Shown here one piece after another: positions 1 through 11,831 of a DNA stretch of 64,000 nt. Source of the stretch: Gnetum montanum (lineage: Eukaryota > Streptophyta > Gnetopsida > Gnetales > Gnetaceae); the NCBI GenBank assembly GCA_015680685.1, contig MNCI01004556.1, positions 556,498 to 620,497 of the forward strand, given 5' to 3'. Both the position numbers and the translations under genes were made by a program. Position 1 is the stretch's first letter; each line of letters begins with the position of its first letter. The notes under the pieces are model-generated. The model was not told where the DNA came from. It saw only the letters and a program-made list of their open reading frames with translations, and made no database searches.

Positions 1-149
1 GGCCAAAAATAAATATAATTAGGGTAATCTACCAAACATGTTTTAGATAGAGCCATTCTATTGTTAATCATTTTATCACTCTTAAATGCTACATCAAAAT
101 TACCAAAAAGCCTAACAAAAATATTATTTACTTAATATCTAAATTTTAT

Positions 150-1850
150 AAAAGTTTTTGATTTAGTGAGCTAAAAAATGTTATGGCTGTTACTAAATAA
201 TATAGGCGTTCATGTAGAACTCATAGTAATGACTTATAAGTTGTATGAAGAAGCTATCATCAAGCTCATTGATAGTGAATCAAAAAATAATTTTAAATCT
301 TGATCCAAAATTGGGATAAAGTAAGGTTGTCTTTCATCTCCAACTCTATTTGGTCTCTTTATTAATGAGTTGCAAGATTGGTTATGTAATGGACAATATA
401 GACATGCTATAAAAATAGGTTTTAAGTAGTTAACCTACTTCTTTATGCAAATGATGCTAATTTAATATCTAATTCTAAGAAAGGTATGTCTAAAATGATG
501 TAAATTTGAAAACAATTTTACATTTTTTCTTGTTTGCAAATCATCTAAAGAAAACTAAATTGATAATAACGAGTACAAGAAACACATAATATAATTTTAA
601 ATTTAGTGATCAGAATGTACAAATTATGGACTCTTTTAGATACTTGATCTTCAAGATGTCAATAATTATAGATGGGATACATTCATTAAGGAAAGAATAG
701 CTAAAGAATAGCTAAGGAATAAAATTTGTTTCTATAATTGAAAATAAATGTAAGAAATTAGAAGCTTGGGCTTTGAATGTTAGCAATCAAATCTTTCATG
801 TAGTCATTTATCCTATTGTATTATATGGATGCATTCTTTACAGACTAGGACTAGTGTAAAAAATTGAAAGGCCATTGGAAGAATATAGATGATATTTTTA
901 CTTAATAAATTAAAGGTAAAATTTTAAACACCTTCTTCCATGATTTTGTTAGAGTGTAGTTTGCTCCCTCTAAAAGAAATGTTATTTGTTAGGTGATTGG
1001 TTATACTTAAAAATTGGTAAGAATATAATAGATCAAAATTTCTAATATAATTCTTGAAGACACAAAAGAGCATAGATTGTATTTTCAAGGAATATAATTG
1101 TTGACCTAAGATATCTCGTAGGAGAACCTACAAAGTAATCAAAAGCACATTTGTAAGTTGGTTTCATTGCAGGTTCTAACAAAGTTATGGTCAAATGTGG
1201 AAGAGAAGAAAAAATTTTATTGGAAATGTATAAGAGATAATCAGTTAACCTTAGAATTTCACTATCTATTACTTGTACTTCCAATGAGATTTTACGAACT
1301 TTATTTGAGTTCACAGCATTTAAGAATATAAAGTGAAAGGTAGATGCAAATTCTTAAAGAAGTACATACATATAGGTTATGTAGGATAGAAGATCTTGGG
1401 AATTAGCAAAATGTTTTTCTTAGTTACCCTTGCATTGAACATTTAAGACAAAAATACTATTCATCACAACATTTCAAAGATGTAGGTACATCAGGATCCA
1501 AAAACATGATTTGGGATGAGTTTGGAATTTTTGAAGGATTTTGAAAATGTGGTCTAGGATGTGAGCAAGACATCTTTTAAAATAATAAATTTTAATAATA
1601 TTTCAGATACATAAGTGTAAAAATTTATTAAAACAAAGCTAGATGTTACTTTCATGTCGATGTGGCATTTTGGGGCATGTCCTCTAAGTTCATATTTAGG
1701 TCTTACAATTTGAGAAATAAGCATCTTAATATTACTCCAAGTTGTGGTCCTTGTAGCAAAAGTACAATATTGAAGAAAAAGGTCTATATGATCTTTTCTG
1801 GTTAAATCCAATGTTAACAACTTTGTTGAGTTGATATTTAATTTTCAAAA
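150..1850 (+). pseudogene. Decayed LINE (non-LTR retrotransposon) reverse transcriptase
   Basis: Translation in shifting plus frames gives LINE reverse-transcriptase hallmarks. Around 305-400 there is a stretch like GCPLSPTLFGLFINELxDW (seen as GCLSSPTLFGLFINELQDW). Around 435-465 comes a degenerate YADD box (LLYANDANL). A segment like YRWDTFIKERIAKE lies near 670-710, VIYPIVLYG near 805-830, and a C-terminal stretch with YPCIEHLRQKYY near 1425-1465. This order fits the RT core, thumb and C-terminal region of plant LINEs. Frames change several times and stops are frequent, so it is a fossil. The endonuclease domain is not in the window; either it lies upstream or the copy is 5' truncated, which is usual for LINEs. 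No poly-A tail or target duplication was identified, so the 3' limit is approximate. Confidence 0.75.
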
Positions 1851-2239
1851 TACAAATCTAATGTTGTCTAATAGGAAGAGTGTTGGAACATGAAATTAGT
1901 GAAACATAGGTACACCCCAAGATTTATAGAAGTTTATAACTTAGTGCTACCTAGTAACTAGTGACCTGGGATTACTAGGCCAAGACCCATACCATTACCC
2001 TAATACTTCATTATTGTCCAAAAGATCCTTTGAGTCTATGTAATAAAACCTCTGTATTTAATAATATTTTAGATACATTTAAATAAAGTATGGTAAAAAT
2101 GTTCAAAAAATTTAAATTAGCTAATTATATTTTTTATTTCCTGCATTCATCATCGTTCTCAACATATTATATTTTTAAGCAACTTTTTTTAGTTAAGATT
2201 TACGCTTTTACTACCGGAACAATTTAAATTTAAGGTGAA
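1851..2239. other. AT-rich spacer, nothing recognised
   Basis: No convincing ORF, LTR boundary or repeat was seen. It may contain the tail of the LINE copy. Confidence 0.4.
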
Positions 2240-3640
2240 ATTCTACTTGATGTCCCATCCACATCCGCCAAGGTGTCCCGAGAACAACCCGAAGGTAGGA
2301 AATTTTCCGGATATGCATCCTCTGGGCGCACTGCTTTTAATTTGTTAGCTTATTCGGAATGGTGCTTAAGTATGAAAATGGCTAAATATTCCGTTTAGCA
2401 GAATATCCATAAACGTAAACATAATTTGGTCACTGTAATTCGACCTTAACATAATTTGTTCACAATAATCAGAGGATTAAGCTTCTCCATCAATCTGCAG
2501 CTTTGTGCTGATACGCTGAACCTGAACCATTCTGGAATATTCTCAATTTTCATGGTACCTAAACCGAACTGAGCCAACCATTTTCTGCCCACAGATGGGG
2601 CTGCCTGTAAAATGACGGTTTGACCCAGAAACGATAAAAGGTGCATTAGTAACACGCACTGTAACAGTCTCTTGACGTCTCAATTGATTTTTGGCCTCCA
2701 CGTGCGCCGTCCAAAGGTTTGATATGAATCAAACATGGATGGTCAGGTTCGAGGGATTTCCATCTTTCACGTTGTTGATGACATAATCAAAATATGACAT
2801 TTTGAGATCAAAATGGACTGGTTGCAGCCTTTCAAGCTTTTTTGAGGTTGAGAGGAAACTGCAACAGGAATATCGATGCACTGAAATAGCAATAACAGTT
2901 GCAGTTGTATTGAGTGGCATGCCATGACCGCAATTTTCCATGTGTGTGTTTGAACTTTGAATGATTATGAGGAGGATGCATACTCTTCACCAAACATTGA
3001 CGTATTTTGCATCATGTTTATGATTCTGTTTTGTATTGCATTGTAACCGTAATTGTAGTTGTAGTCTGTTCCAATATTCTGATGAATTCTTTAGCACAAA
3101 CGATGTTAGCTTTGCATTGGATTCCAGTTCTCTTGCTGATAACCTGTGCATGGCTTCACAGACCTTCATTGGCTTTAAACTCTTTGCCAGAAACGCAACG
3201 GATTTATTTGTTGCAAAAACGGGATCTCGTTTCAAAATGCCGTTTTGCATGAACAGTAACCATCACTTGGTGGGCGAAAGCATTCGATGCTGCATCTGTG
3301 ACAAATTAAAATGCAGGTATGTCATGAATTAAATGAAGGTCTGCAATGAATTGAATGTGTGAAACGGCAAACATACATGGAGGGAAAAAAATTTAGGGTA
3401 AGAAGTCAACATACAAAAGTGCATGTATGTAGCAACCACACAACAAGAGGACACCCCGTGACACATAATCAAAAGAGAAACCTTTCAACATGCATGGAAC
3501 GAACTGGGGGAACAACCTACACCCACGGCGAGAGCATAGATACATTGGAATATGAGCATCGCAAACTTCCAACTCTTAACCCGAAAACATCAATTGGGAG
3601 AAGTTGGGCACTTCTAAGAAATTCAAAAAAATGCTCACTA
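2240..3640 (-). pseudogene. Unrecognised, less AT-rich segment; possible host gene debris
   Basis: This stretch is visibly richer in GC than its surroundings and matches none of the repeats in the window. The minus strand gives short open runs of ordinary amino-acid composition: 70 aa at 2729-2941, 69 aa at 2446-2655 and 87 aa at 2987-3250. They are in different frames and broken by stops. An acceptor-like TTTGTCACAG precedes an open run near 3300. The plus strand also has overlapping ORFs (3036-3332, 98 aa; 3359-3646, 95 aa). I recognise no domain. It could be the remains of a captured or neighbouring gene, a diverged element, or chance ORFs in less AT-rich DNA. Confidence 0.3.
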
Positions 3641-3644
3641 TGTT

Positions 3645-4900
3645 GAATCTCTCCATTTCAATTCAGTCATGGGGGAGATAGCCACCTATGGTAATCAATT
3701 GAGGCCCTTAGTTCTTTTTTAAGTTTTTTTTTACACATTTTTGTTTTACAATTTATTTAACTCTTCTTGCTTTTGTTTTACAACATCGTTAATACTTTTC
3801 CATTTATTTATGTGTTTGTCCATTTTTTTTTTGTTAAGTTTGTCACTTAATAAGTGCTCCATGGATGGTAGTATGAACTGTACGCTATTGATTACTAATG
3901 TTTGATTTTTACCTTCAAGTTATGATGCTGATACTAAGGTATGGTTCTTTTGATATAACAAGAAATGAGTTCACTTCATCCATACATGCATGAATTTCTA
4001 TGGTCTCCCTTGGCTTGGAAATGTACAGTCCCTTTCTAAATAAGAACTTTCAATAAATTGGTGACTGAGTATTTCTCAAACCAAGGAAAGACTTAAGGAT
4101 TGAAAAGGGTGTGACTTCAAGGGGATTTGATGCATTTGTGTTAGCCATTCTCTTGGGTGCTTGGATGTTTTCTTCTTGAGTTTTCCTTCCCATTCCGATA
4201 TTGCTCCATTAACGGGAAGCTAAGTTAATAAAAATAACAAAGTCTTTGCATGGTGTGGTTCTCATGTATAAACACACACAAAAAAAGAGAGAAAAAAAGT
4301 AAGAATTCAAAGCACACCCCTTAAATGAAATAATCATATGGGCTACAAGCACTGGTTATGGAACGAAATAAAAATGTTCCCTCTAACTAAGGCCCCCCTT
4401 GCTTCCTATCTCCTCTTTTGCTATAACTCTTTGGTAGAAGTATTCTTGTTACTTCAAGAGGATGGTTTGGCCAAATGTATTAATGTGAAGTCACTAGATG
4501 TGGTTTGTTGAGGCTGGATTTGGAATGAGATTTACGAAGTCACATTAACCATGAAGTACACAAGGGGCTATACACCACCTTGTTCTTAGGATTCCTTTCC
4601 ATCCTCTTCTTTCCATCCTTCTCTCCATTGTTCACCTCATTGCTGGTTGTATCAGTAGTCCATATTTTAGTTGATGCATGGTTTTCTTTTTGGTAAAATC
4701 TTGTGGTTAAGATGTTAACTCTTGTTTCCAAATGACATTCCTAGAGCCTACAGACTCTTTCAATGTGGGAATGTTAGGGCATTAAGGGCATGAGCCTGCT
4801 TTGGGGAGGACCCACTGGCATTCCTCTTTGGTGCATCAATTAATTTCTTTTCCTTAAACATTTTTGCGATCAACATTATTTTGTTCATTTCCATCTTGAC
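3645..4900 (+). mobile_element. 3' non-coding region of a gypsy-related element, copy 1
   Basis: This stretch is similar to 34440-35770, which there directly follows an integrase. Shared landmarks are the purine run ATGGGGGAGATAGCC (3669-3683) against TGTGGGGAAGGTACC, a T-rich stretch with 'tgctttt', and near the far end the sentence 'gggcattaagggcatgagcctgctttggggagga' (here 4777-4810) against its counterpart at 35713-35745. No coding sequence is evident. The left end (about 3640) abuts unrelated sequence, so pol has been lost from this copy. Confidence 0.55.
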
Positions 4901-4984
4901 ACCCATTTCATCGACGTTACAGTTGTCTCTTTTTTCCAATCTTTCTTATTCCTTTTCTTTCTCTATTCTCTCGCTACCAGTGGT

Positions 4985-5566
4985 TCACTCTTAGTCATGG
5001 GGGTCTTGACCCAATTTTTTTGATTTTCTCCTAACCCCTACACCTTCGATAGTCACCCATATCATATCTCCAGAATCTACAATCAACCATACCACAACTC
5101 AACCAATGGATCTTTCACCGAAGCAAGGTATCAACTGCATTGTGATTCATTTACCCTTGCTAATATAAGACTGTGTTGTGTGTGTAGATGGAAATCATAC
5201 AACAACGGATTGGATCTAGAGGAAACACCTAGAATGGATTGGTGCTGAAGTAGTCATGTAAGGAATGAGATTGATGGTGTGCTTATGGATGAACATCAAA
5301 AGGCGCAATCTTGGCGTTGGCAGCAATAGAACTTTTTTCTCTCTCTCTTTCTCTCTCTCTTTCTTAGCTACCAAATAAGGCCTGATGTCAAATGTATAAA
5401 GTGTTCACTCTTGTTGTCGTGAACACCAGTTTTGTCATGTTTTGTAATGATGATCTATTTACATGTCATCCCATTCACCATTAGTTCCATTCGAGTCAAT
5501 AATCCCATACCTTCCCAATATTGTGTAAGGAACTCGAGGACGAGTTTTTATTCAGTCATGGGGGTA
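4985..5566 (+). mobile_element. Leader and pre-LTR internal region of a non-autonomous copy (A1)
   Basis: This region aligns with the reverse complement of 63480-64000, including the GTCATGGGGG box (4995-5004), 'ctaacccctacacctt', an AAGGTATCAACTG block (5125-5137) and a short reading frame opening ATGGAAATCATAC (5188). It ends in the polypurine tract GTCATGGGGGTA (5555-5566) directly before the LTR. The 'caataatcccataccttcc' stretch near 5500 is also found, inverted, before LTR3 near 40310. Only a short residual frame lies between leader and tract, so this looks like an internally deleted derivative. A CT-rich microsatellite lies at 5337-5365. Confidence 0.55.
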
Positions 5567-6478
5567 TGATGGGATGCGATATCACATGGGTCGTGATATC
5601 GCGTATACGATATCACATCTGCCATGATATCGCATACGCGATATCATATACACGATATCACGTATTCCCATGAGATATCGCGTACACGATATCGTATATG
5701 CGATATCGCATCTTCCCATGCGATATCGCGTACACGATATCACAGCACACCGTCAAATCTATAAATAAGAAATAACTCTCCCTTGTTTCTCCATCTAGAT
5801 CTAGACCGTAGCCAAACTCTTGCAGTTTTAGCATTCCATAGATAGAATAATTTCCATGTGCCTGCAATAGGAGTCCCAAAGTGAACGGATCTTTATTCAA
5901 GCAAATATTGTACTTGAGCACACATTTGTGTACGAAAATAAAGATGAACTTTTGGATAAACCTTGTAGTGCATGGACTAAGCTAATGAGGATTTAATTAC
6001 TGTTGAATGTTTAAATGCTTTCTTAGGACTTAATCTCTCTCAACCCTCAACTCTCATAGTTAAGTGCATTCAGTACGATTGCTTCGAGCACGTGCGTTAC
6101 GCTTGGTAATCCCAGTAACGAATAGCGTTTGGTAATCCTAGCAACGTTGCATTAGTTCAGGGTGTGAAACAAAAAGTGGGAATGGATATTGATGCTAGGT
6201 TAATTAAAGCTTAGTTAGTTAAAGTTAGTTACTTAGTCTCTTCACCCTTTCCTCTCTTAGCATAGGAAATAAAACATAAAAGATATAAAAATCACATGCC
6301 CCAAGCTTACTTAACCATACAACCATGACAAATACAAGTAAGCTTGGGAGGACAACGATTGATTAACCTTAGGTGTTCCATAAGGCGTGTATGCACCTAG
6401 TCTACGGAGTTTGACCAGATCGCGTGTGTAATGCTCATATTCGTATGGTTGAGTGTAGGGGTACCTTGCCACTCATCA
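5567..6478 (+). mobile_element. LTR1 (plus orientation, TGATG...CATCA)
   Basis: The 912-bp LTR begins TGATG right after a polypurine tract and ends CATCA. The 3' part (R/U5-like, about 6080-6478) matches the ends of the LTRs at 38435-39201 (same strand) and 39368-40231 (opposite strand), notably the 'tggttgagtgtaggggtacc' end box and the repeated GGTAATCC.AGTAACG motif. A TATA-like box (TATAAATA) is at 5760-5767. The U3 part is unlike that of the other copies and carries the GATATC array. No target duplication could be shown because the 5' partner is missing. Confidence 0.75.
5577..5741. repeat. Array of GATATC palindromes in LTR1 U3
   Basis: Eleven GATATC sites lie in about 165 bp. Most are flanked by CG or AC/GT so that the units read like GCGATATCGC or ACGATATCAC, separated by 5-15 bases. 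The array sits in the U3, just upstream of the TATA-like box. The other LTRs of the family in this window do not carry it. Confidence 0.9.
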
Positions 6479-6499
6479 CCTTCTAACTTCATAGCCCTC

Positions 6500-8114
6500 A
6501 CCATCAACTTCTATAATTTATTTGCAAGATTCATCTCTATGATAGAACTAATGATGCTTGTTGCTTACTTGAGTGTCAGTGATTCTTGAGATTATCTCTT
6601 TGTAAATTTTAGTATGCCTTCAAGCTCTTCCTTATATTTGACAAAAGCTTTGACATATTTTTATTTTTCTTGATAGGCATCTATCAAATCCTTATTTAAT
6701 GCCTCATTTTGTATCAAAGCAACATCAAATAATTATTTATTATTTTCCAGTACATCAACATAAGCTTTGACTTTAAAATTCATAATCATTAAATCATTAC
6801 TTACTATAATGACATGAGTCTTTAAAAGACTACTAAAATCCTCATTTATCATGCCTCTAATCACTGATGAAAAGTTGTTATTGCTTATATGCCAAAAATC
6901 TTTTCATGAAGCTTTATTATAAAGAGTTTCTTCCATAGGACTCTTCTCCACTAATGTCTTAAAGAAATTAATCATTACTTCTTGATGTGTAATCTTATTC
7001 TCAAAATTAAATTATTTCATTATAGCTGACACTATGGATGGAGTAATATAGTCAAATTTAAGTTTTTTTATTGAAGATAACTTTATAATAATATTCTTAT
7101 CTTTTGAAAAGGCTTTTCAAAATAATAGTGAAACCAACTTATCATTTTCATTCTTCAACACTATGGTGACTTGAGTAATATTTTCATTATTGAAGACTTT
7201 AATAAATGTTTCTAAAAGGTAATCATAGGAAAAATGAGGGGTATATGAAGTATATTATGAAAGTTCCTATCCCTTCATTTCCATTTTTAAAGTTGATAGC
7301 CAATCCACATGGCTTTTTTCCATTATCACATTATATAGTAGACATAGGAGATGCTAGGAGATAACATTCTTTCTATTCTTCACTGTTATCTAATAAGAAA
7401 TAATGTTGAAAAATCCTAAATATGGAACTTTAAGCTATAAAATCAAATTTCTCATTGTGGCAGCAATACAAGCCTTTTCTTATTTTTATTCACTAACAAA
7501 ACATCGTAGTAATTGATGTATGGGGAACCTAACATATTTCAATGTAAAATCTATTTTCACCATCTAAAAATAGAATCGTAAGAACCTCTTTTGAATCATA
7601 GAAAACATAAAATTCAATAGGAATTAATAAATAAACTAGTTGCTATTATATATTTTTACAAAATTATCTACCACTACATTATCCCTTAATGCCATGAATT
7701 CCAAAAATGGTACAAGATCTAATCTTTCCAACTTAGCAGTGTGACCCAACTCAACCAACATTTTGATTAATGTCATATCATAATGATGATATTGAATGTG
7801 GACCTAAGGGAATAGATATCTAACATATTCCTCCTTGAAAAGTAGTATATCAAAACTCATTTTATTAGCAACAACTTAATAGTGAGTAATCATTGCTAAA
7901 TGAAGCTTGATCTTCTTTGTACTTTTTTTATTTTTCACTAACCTGGAGCTTCCACCATGGGGATTCATACTGTGGTTCTTTAGTTATGGTGCTAGTGGTG
8001 ATGATGGTAATTATCTTAATCTGAGTATTTTCTAAAGAGGTGGGAGAAGGGGTACCATTGTACTTCCTCTTAGATGATCCCTAAGACAATCCATAACCTC
8101 TGCCTCTAGGAGCC
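6500..8114 (-). pseudogene. Gag-like extra ORF of non-autonomous copy J (decayed)
   Basis: The minus strand from about 8114 opens MAPRGRGYG and continues through stops and shifts. A middle section has runs such as LVELGHTAKLERLDLVPFLE and VDWLSTLKMEMKG. The last third (about 6800-6560) is a charged coiled-coil-like stretch (NEALNKDLIDAYQEK, then FVKYKEELEGILKF). The frame starts about 460 bases after a primer-binding site at 8576, so it is the first ORF of the copy. The middle section recalls the plant 'putative plant transposon protein' or plant-mobile-domain style ORFs, but this was judged by eye only. No RT, protease or integrase accompanies it, which suggests a gag-only, non-autonomous element. 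Confidence 0.5.
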
Positions 8115-8560
8115 ATTTCAACAAACAATTGTTTTAAAATAAGAAACAAATTAGAGATTCCTTGATAATGCATTAAACAAACAAAAATCAACATGCACAA
8201 CCAATTTTATCAATTATACATCATTTTTAATCATATACAACCTAATTCAAAGTTACAAAGCGATATATTTAATCAAACAACATAGAAAATTATGAAATGA
8301 TTTATTTATATTACTTCCTAAGAAAACCATAGAATTATGACTATAGAATTAATGTTAAATTATTCTAGATTAGAAATTGAATGTAAAAGGATAAATTAAG
8401 TTGTAACAAGCTTGTAAGAATAAGATTTCTTTGTTGCATTGAGTTTTTTGAAATCTTTATAATTTGAGAAAATGTGCATGTAAATTACTATATCTTAAAT
8501 GTATACACATAACAAAACACCATAAATATATCATAATTTTGATAAGTTTAGCCATCAAAA

Positions 8561-8576
8561 CCTTGATCTAATACCA
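8561..8576 (-). other. Primer-binding site of copy J
   Basis: The minus strand reads TGGTATTAGATCAAGG, close to the initiator-tRNA-Met complementary site TGGTATCAGAGC that is standard for plant LTR elements. It directly follows an LTR ending AACA. Confidence 0.65.
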
Positions 8577-9080
8577 TGTTAAGTTTAGTGATGTCTAAAT
8601 CACTAAGTCCAAGGCAACTAAAAATAGTTTTATGACTCCTCTAAGTAGAGAAAATATTGAAATTATAACACATCATAAAAGCTATAGTAGCCACAATGTT
8701 AACCACTTACATTATACTCAAATAATTACATGTATCAACAAAGATCAATAATATTATATAATGTGCCTCTATTTTCTATTATTATATATCTAAATAGATT
8801 AGAGCCAACATGTATATAGGTTAGGAGAAACAATCAGAACAATCGATTAAATCGACACAAAGAATACTTAAAACTAATTAAAAGATGTAAATAATAAAAT
8901 TACTTATAATAAACTTTATCTAATAAGTACTATAGCTAAGTAACACTATGATGGTTCTGGAAATCATAATAGTATAATGCAAATATTTATAGTGCTACAA
9001 AATATAGACCTTGTTTGACATGTTGAGCTTGATAGAATACATCAAATCTTTAATAGTAATAACATTGTTTCTAGTTAACT
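8577..9080 (-). mobile_element. LTR of copy J (far boundary uncertain)
   Basis: This AT-rich stretch ends (minus strand) in ACTTAACA immediately before the primer-binding site. Its outer edge must lie where the RNase H of copy F stops being readable, near 9080-9100. No matching second LTR was found, so length and start are estimates. Confidence 0.4.
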
Positions 9081-9089
9081 AGTACTAGA

Positions 9090-10290
9090 TAATGAAGTTA
9101 AAGATAAGCAATAACATTACTAATATCCTTTAACATAAGTTTAGCTTAGGTTAATCTATAAGATATTATAAGCTTTTATGGTCCATCTCAATCCTCACTA
9201 TATCTTCATAGAAATAGTGACATCAAATCTTGAATGCAAACACCATAATGCCTAGCTAAATATTCTATGCTAGATAGCAAGACTCATGAGGCTTTTGCTA
9301 CACAGAAGCATATGCAACAACATTATCCTCCTACATGAGGAAACCCTCGAAACCTTCACCAAAAACACTAGTGCACATGTTGAAAGATTTCTCAGAAGAA
9401 GAGGAGATCAAGATTGGGGTTGAAATCAATCTTCTCTTTAGCTCACCAAATACTACCTTATATGAATATTCCCACTAAAAATTGGTCTTCTTTCACAACA
9501 TCTTTATAAGAGGTGAAGTAATACAAGAGAAGTTCTCAATGATTCTGCAATAGTAACTAACCAGTCTGAGAAAGATTAGCATCTTACCCACATTTCTAGG
9601 AACTAGACCATCATGAATAACCATGATCTTGGTAGGATCCACTACTATACCTATTAGCAAAACAATGTGACCAAGAAACTAGATCTCTTTCCATCAAAAA
9701 GTGTACTTTGATGGTTAGGCATATATTTGATGCTCTTAAAGAATCTACAAGATGGTCCTAATGTGTTATTCATGCATGTACTTCAAAGAAAAGTACACTA
9801 GAATGTCATCTATATGGACAATGATAAAGTAAACCTAGTATGGTTTCATGACACTATTCATGATATGCATGAATGGCATGACCAAGAACTCATAATGTCC
9901 ATAATGTGTTTGGAAGATTATCTTATGCACATTCTTCCTTTCAATTTGGAACTAATGATTTCTAGAATTAAGATCAATCTTTAAGAACACTCATGCTTCA
10001 TGAAACTAGTTGAAGAGATCATTTATGTACAATAAGAGATATTTATTCTTTACCATCACTTGGTTGAGATTATGGTAGTTAATACACAATACTATATCTT
10101 TATCCATCTTCTTAATGAATAAAACATAAGCACTTGATGGAGATACACTGGGATGAATGAATCCTTTTTTAAGTAGCTCCTAAATCTAAATATTTAGTTT
10201 AGTTAACTCAACAAAAAACATCTTATGTAGTGCCTTGAAGATACACTCTACACTAGGCCTGAGGTCAATCCCAAACTTAACCTTACACCT
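9090..10290 (-). pseudogene. Ty3/gypsy reverse transcriptase and RNase H (copy F, decayed)
   Basis: Read on the minus strand from about 10290, the order is: FGIDLRPSVECIFKALHKM (lead-in to RT), LLKKGFIHPSVSPSSAYVLF, the 'fingers' stretch VLCINYHNLNQVMVKNKY, LKIDLNSRNH, a palm box HYGHYEFLVMPF, and the catalytic box HIDDILVYF (DD present, the usual Y replaced by H). The connection and RNase H follow: STPILISSSSEKSFNMCTSV, DNVVAYASV.QKPHES and MDHKSL. These are the standard landmarks of chromovirus-type gypsy pol. Stops and at least two frame changes kill it. The RNase H fades out near 9090, where copy J's LTR begins, and no integrase follows, so the copy is truncated there. The gag/protease part before it is almost entirely missing. 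Confidence 0.85.
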
Positions 10291-10299
10291 AGGATGAAA

Positions 10300-11831
10300 A
10301 GCAAGAAACTATAATCAAAAATATATGTAGAAACTCATGAACTACTATGATTTGACTTATCTCACATTATCACACTCACTCACTAACATAGTAAAGCAAA
10401 TATGGTCTTTTCATATTATACAATAGAAAGAGCAAGACAAGATCAAATTTAACCAAACCTAATAAGCCTTAGTATGCATAATATCCAATCACCAAATCAA
10501 GACAATAAATCCCTACATAGGATAATATCATACTCACATAGGCTTATCCTAAGGAAAATAATAGAGGCAAATTTTTACCAAAAGGCTAATATATAGGTAT
10601 AAAGGGATCTATGGTTAGCTATTCTATAGTCATGAAAATTTGATCCACTTTCCTATGTTTTCATTTGTCATCAATGTATGTTTACCAGGGTTTTGTTGAC
10701 TTAATTTATGGATTCATCAATATGATAATTTAATATTTTTAATATTTTATTTGTAGAATTGGATTTTTTGCTAACCAATGATATGATTGTAAATAAATCT
10801 AGGGAATTCACCATTACCATAACTTAATGTTTTGAAGGATATAATTGAAGCTACATAAATAAGATAGATGTGATACCAACCAAATCAACAAGAAGAACAA
10901 GCACCCCATTACTAAGAAGAATAAGCATCACATCTAATTAAAAATAGATGCTACATTGAATTGAAAATAGGCATCACATCTAATTGAAAATAGATGCTCC
11001 ATTAAATTAAAGCGCAAGTACTACATTGAAATAAATAATAGATACATGGTCACATTAAGTAGAGTAGACACCACACTAATTTGTTAACCCATGGTAATAA
11101 CCAAATGATCACAAAAAAAAAAACAAAACAGACAATGGTAAATGCAAAATCACCAGTTTTTTTGTGAAGAAGAATTTGCAAAATCTACAGGTATACAAGG
11201 TACTTTTTACAAAATGTTTTCAATTTTTCCTCTACTGACACTTTTTTTTTTTACTAATTAGAAAACATCAAGAAGGAAGTACACCAAAAATCTCAAGTCT
11301 TCAACGACATTGAAGAAACCTTCTTTAAAGGATGAAAACAATCGATAAAGAAAAAATGAAACAAACAATGATAATGATAAAATCATCAAATTGTTTAGTG
11401 AATAAGGAGTTGCAAAATATTAATTATCATTTCTTGTACTAACAATTTTTATTACAAATTAGAAAACATTGAGAAATATGCTACCAATGGCATAAAAAAT
11501 TAAATTCTACTAGGACATCAAAGAAGCATTCTTCAAAGGACCCTTTAAGGATTATATCTCACTATAATTTGTGGACTAGATGTTGGATACCATTGTGGGG
11601 GACAATTATTGTAGCTTTCTACATAGTTATAATGGCTAAAACCATATCTAAATTTCCCTAGAAGACCACACCAAAATAATATTCACAAGTACCTAGGAAG
11701 TTTTTCATACCAAAAGATACCTTTTAGTCTCTATATTGCACATGTAACCTTCTAACTCCTCATCCTTAGCATCTTCTAACAACATATTGGCAATGATGTA
11801 CAAGTATTTATAGATGACTTCTCCACCTCTA
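10300..11831 (-). mobile_element. 5' internal remnant of copy F
   Basis: This lies between the F reverse transcriptase and the G-family LTR. The part next to the LTR (about 11700-11831) matches the leader after the other G-family LTR (31000-31111), including 'aaatacttgtacat.ttg' on the minus strand. It contains a short tandem duplication at about 10921-11010 with a 46-bp period (core GCATCACATCTAATT). No gag is readable. A second primer-site-like minus-strand sequence, TGGTATCCAACATC, lies at 11583-11596. Confidence 0.45.
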
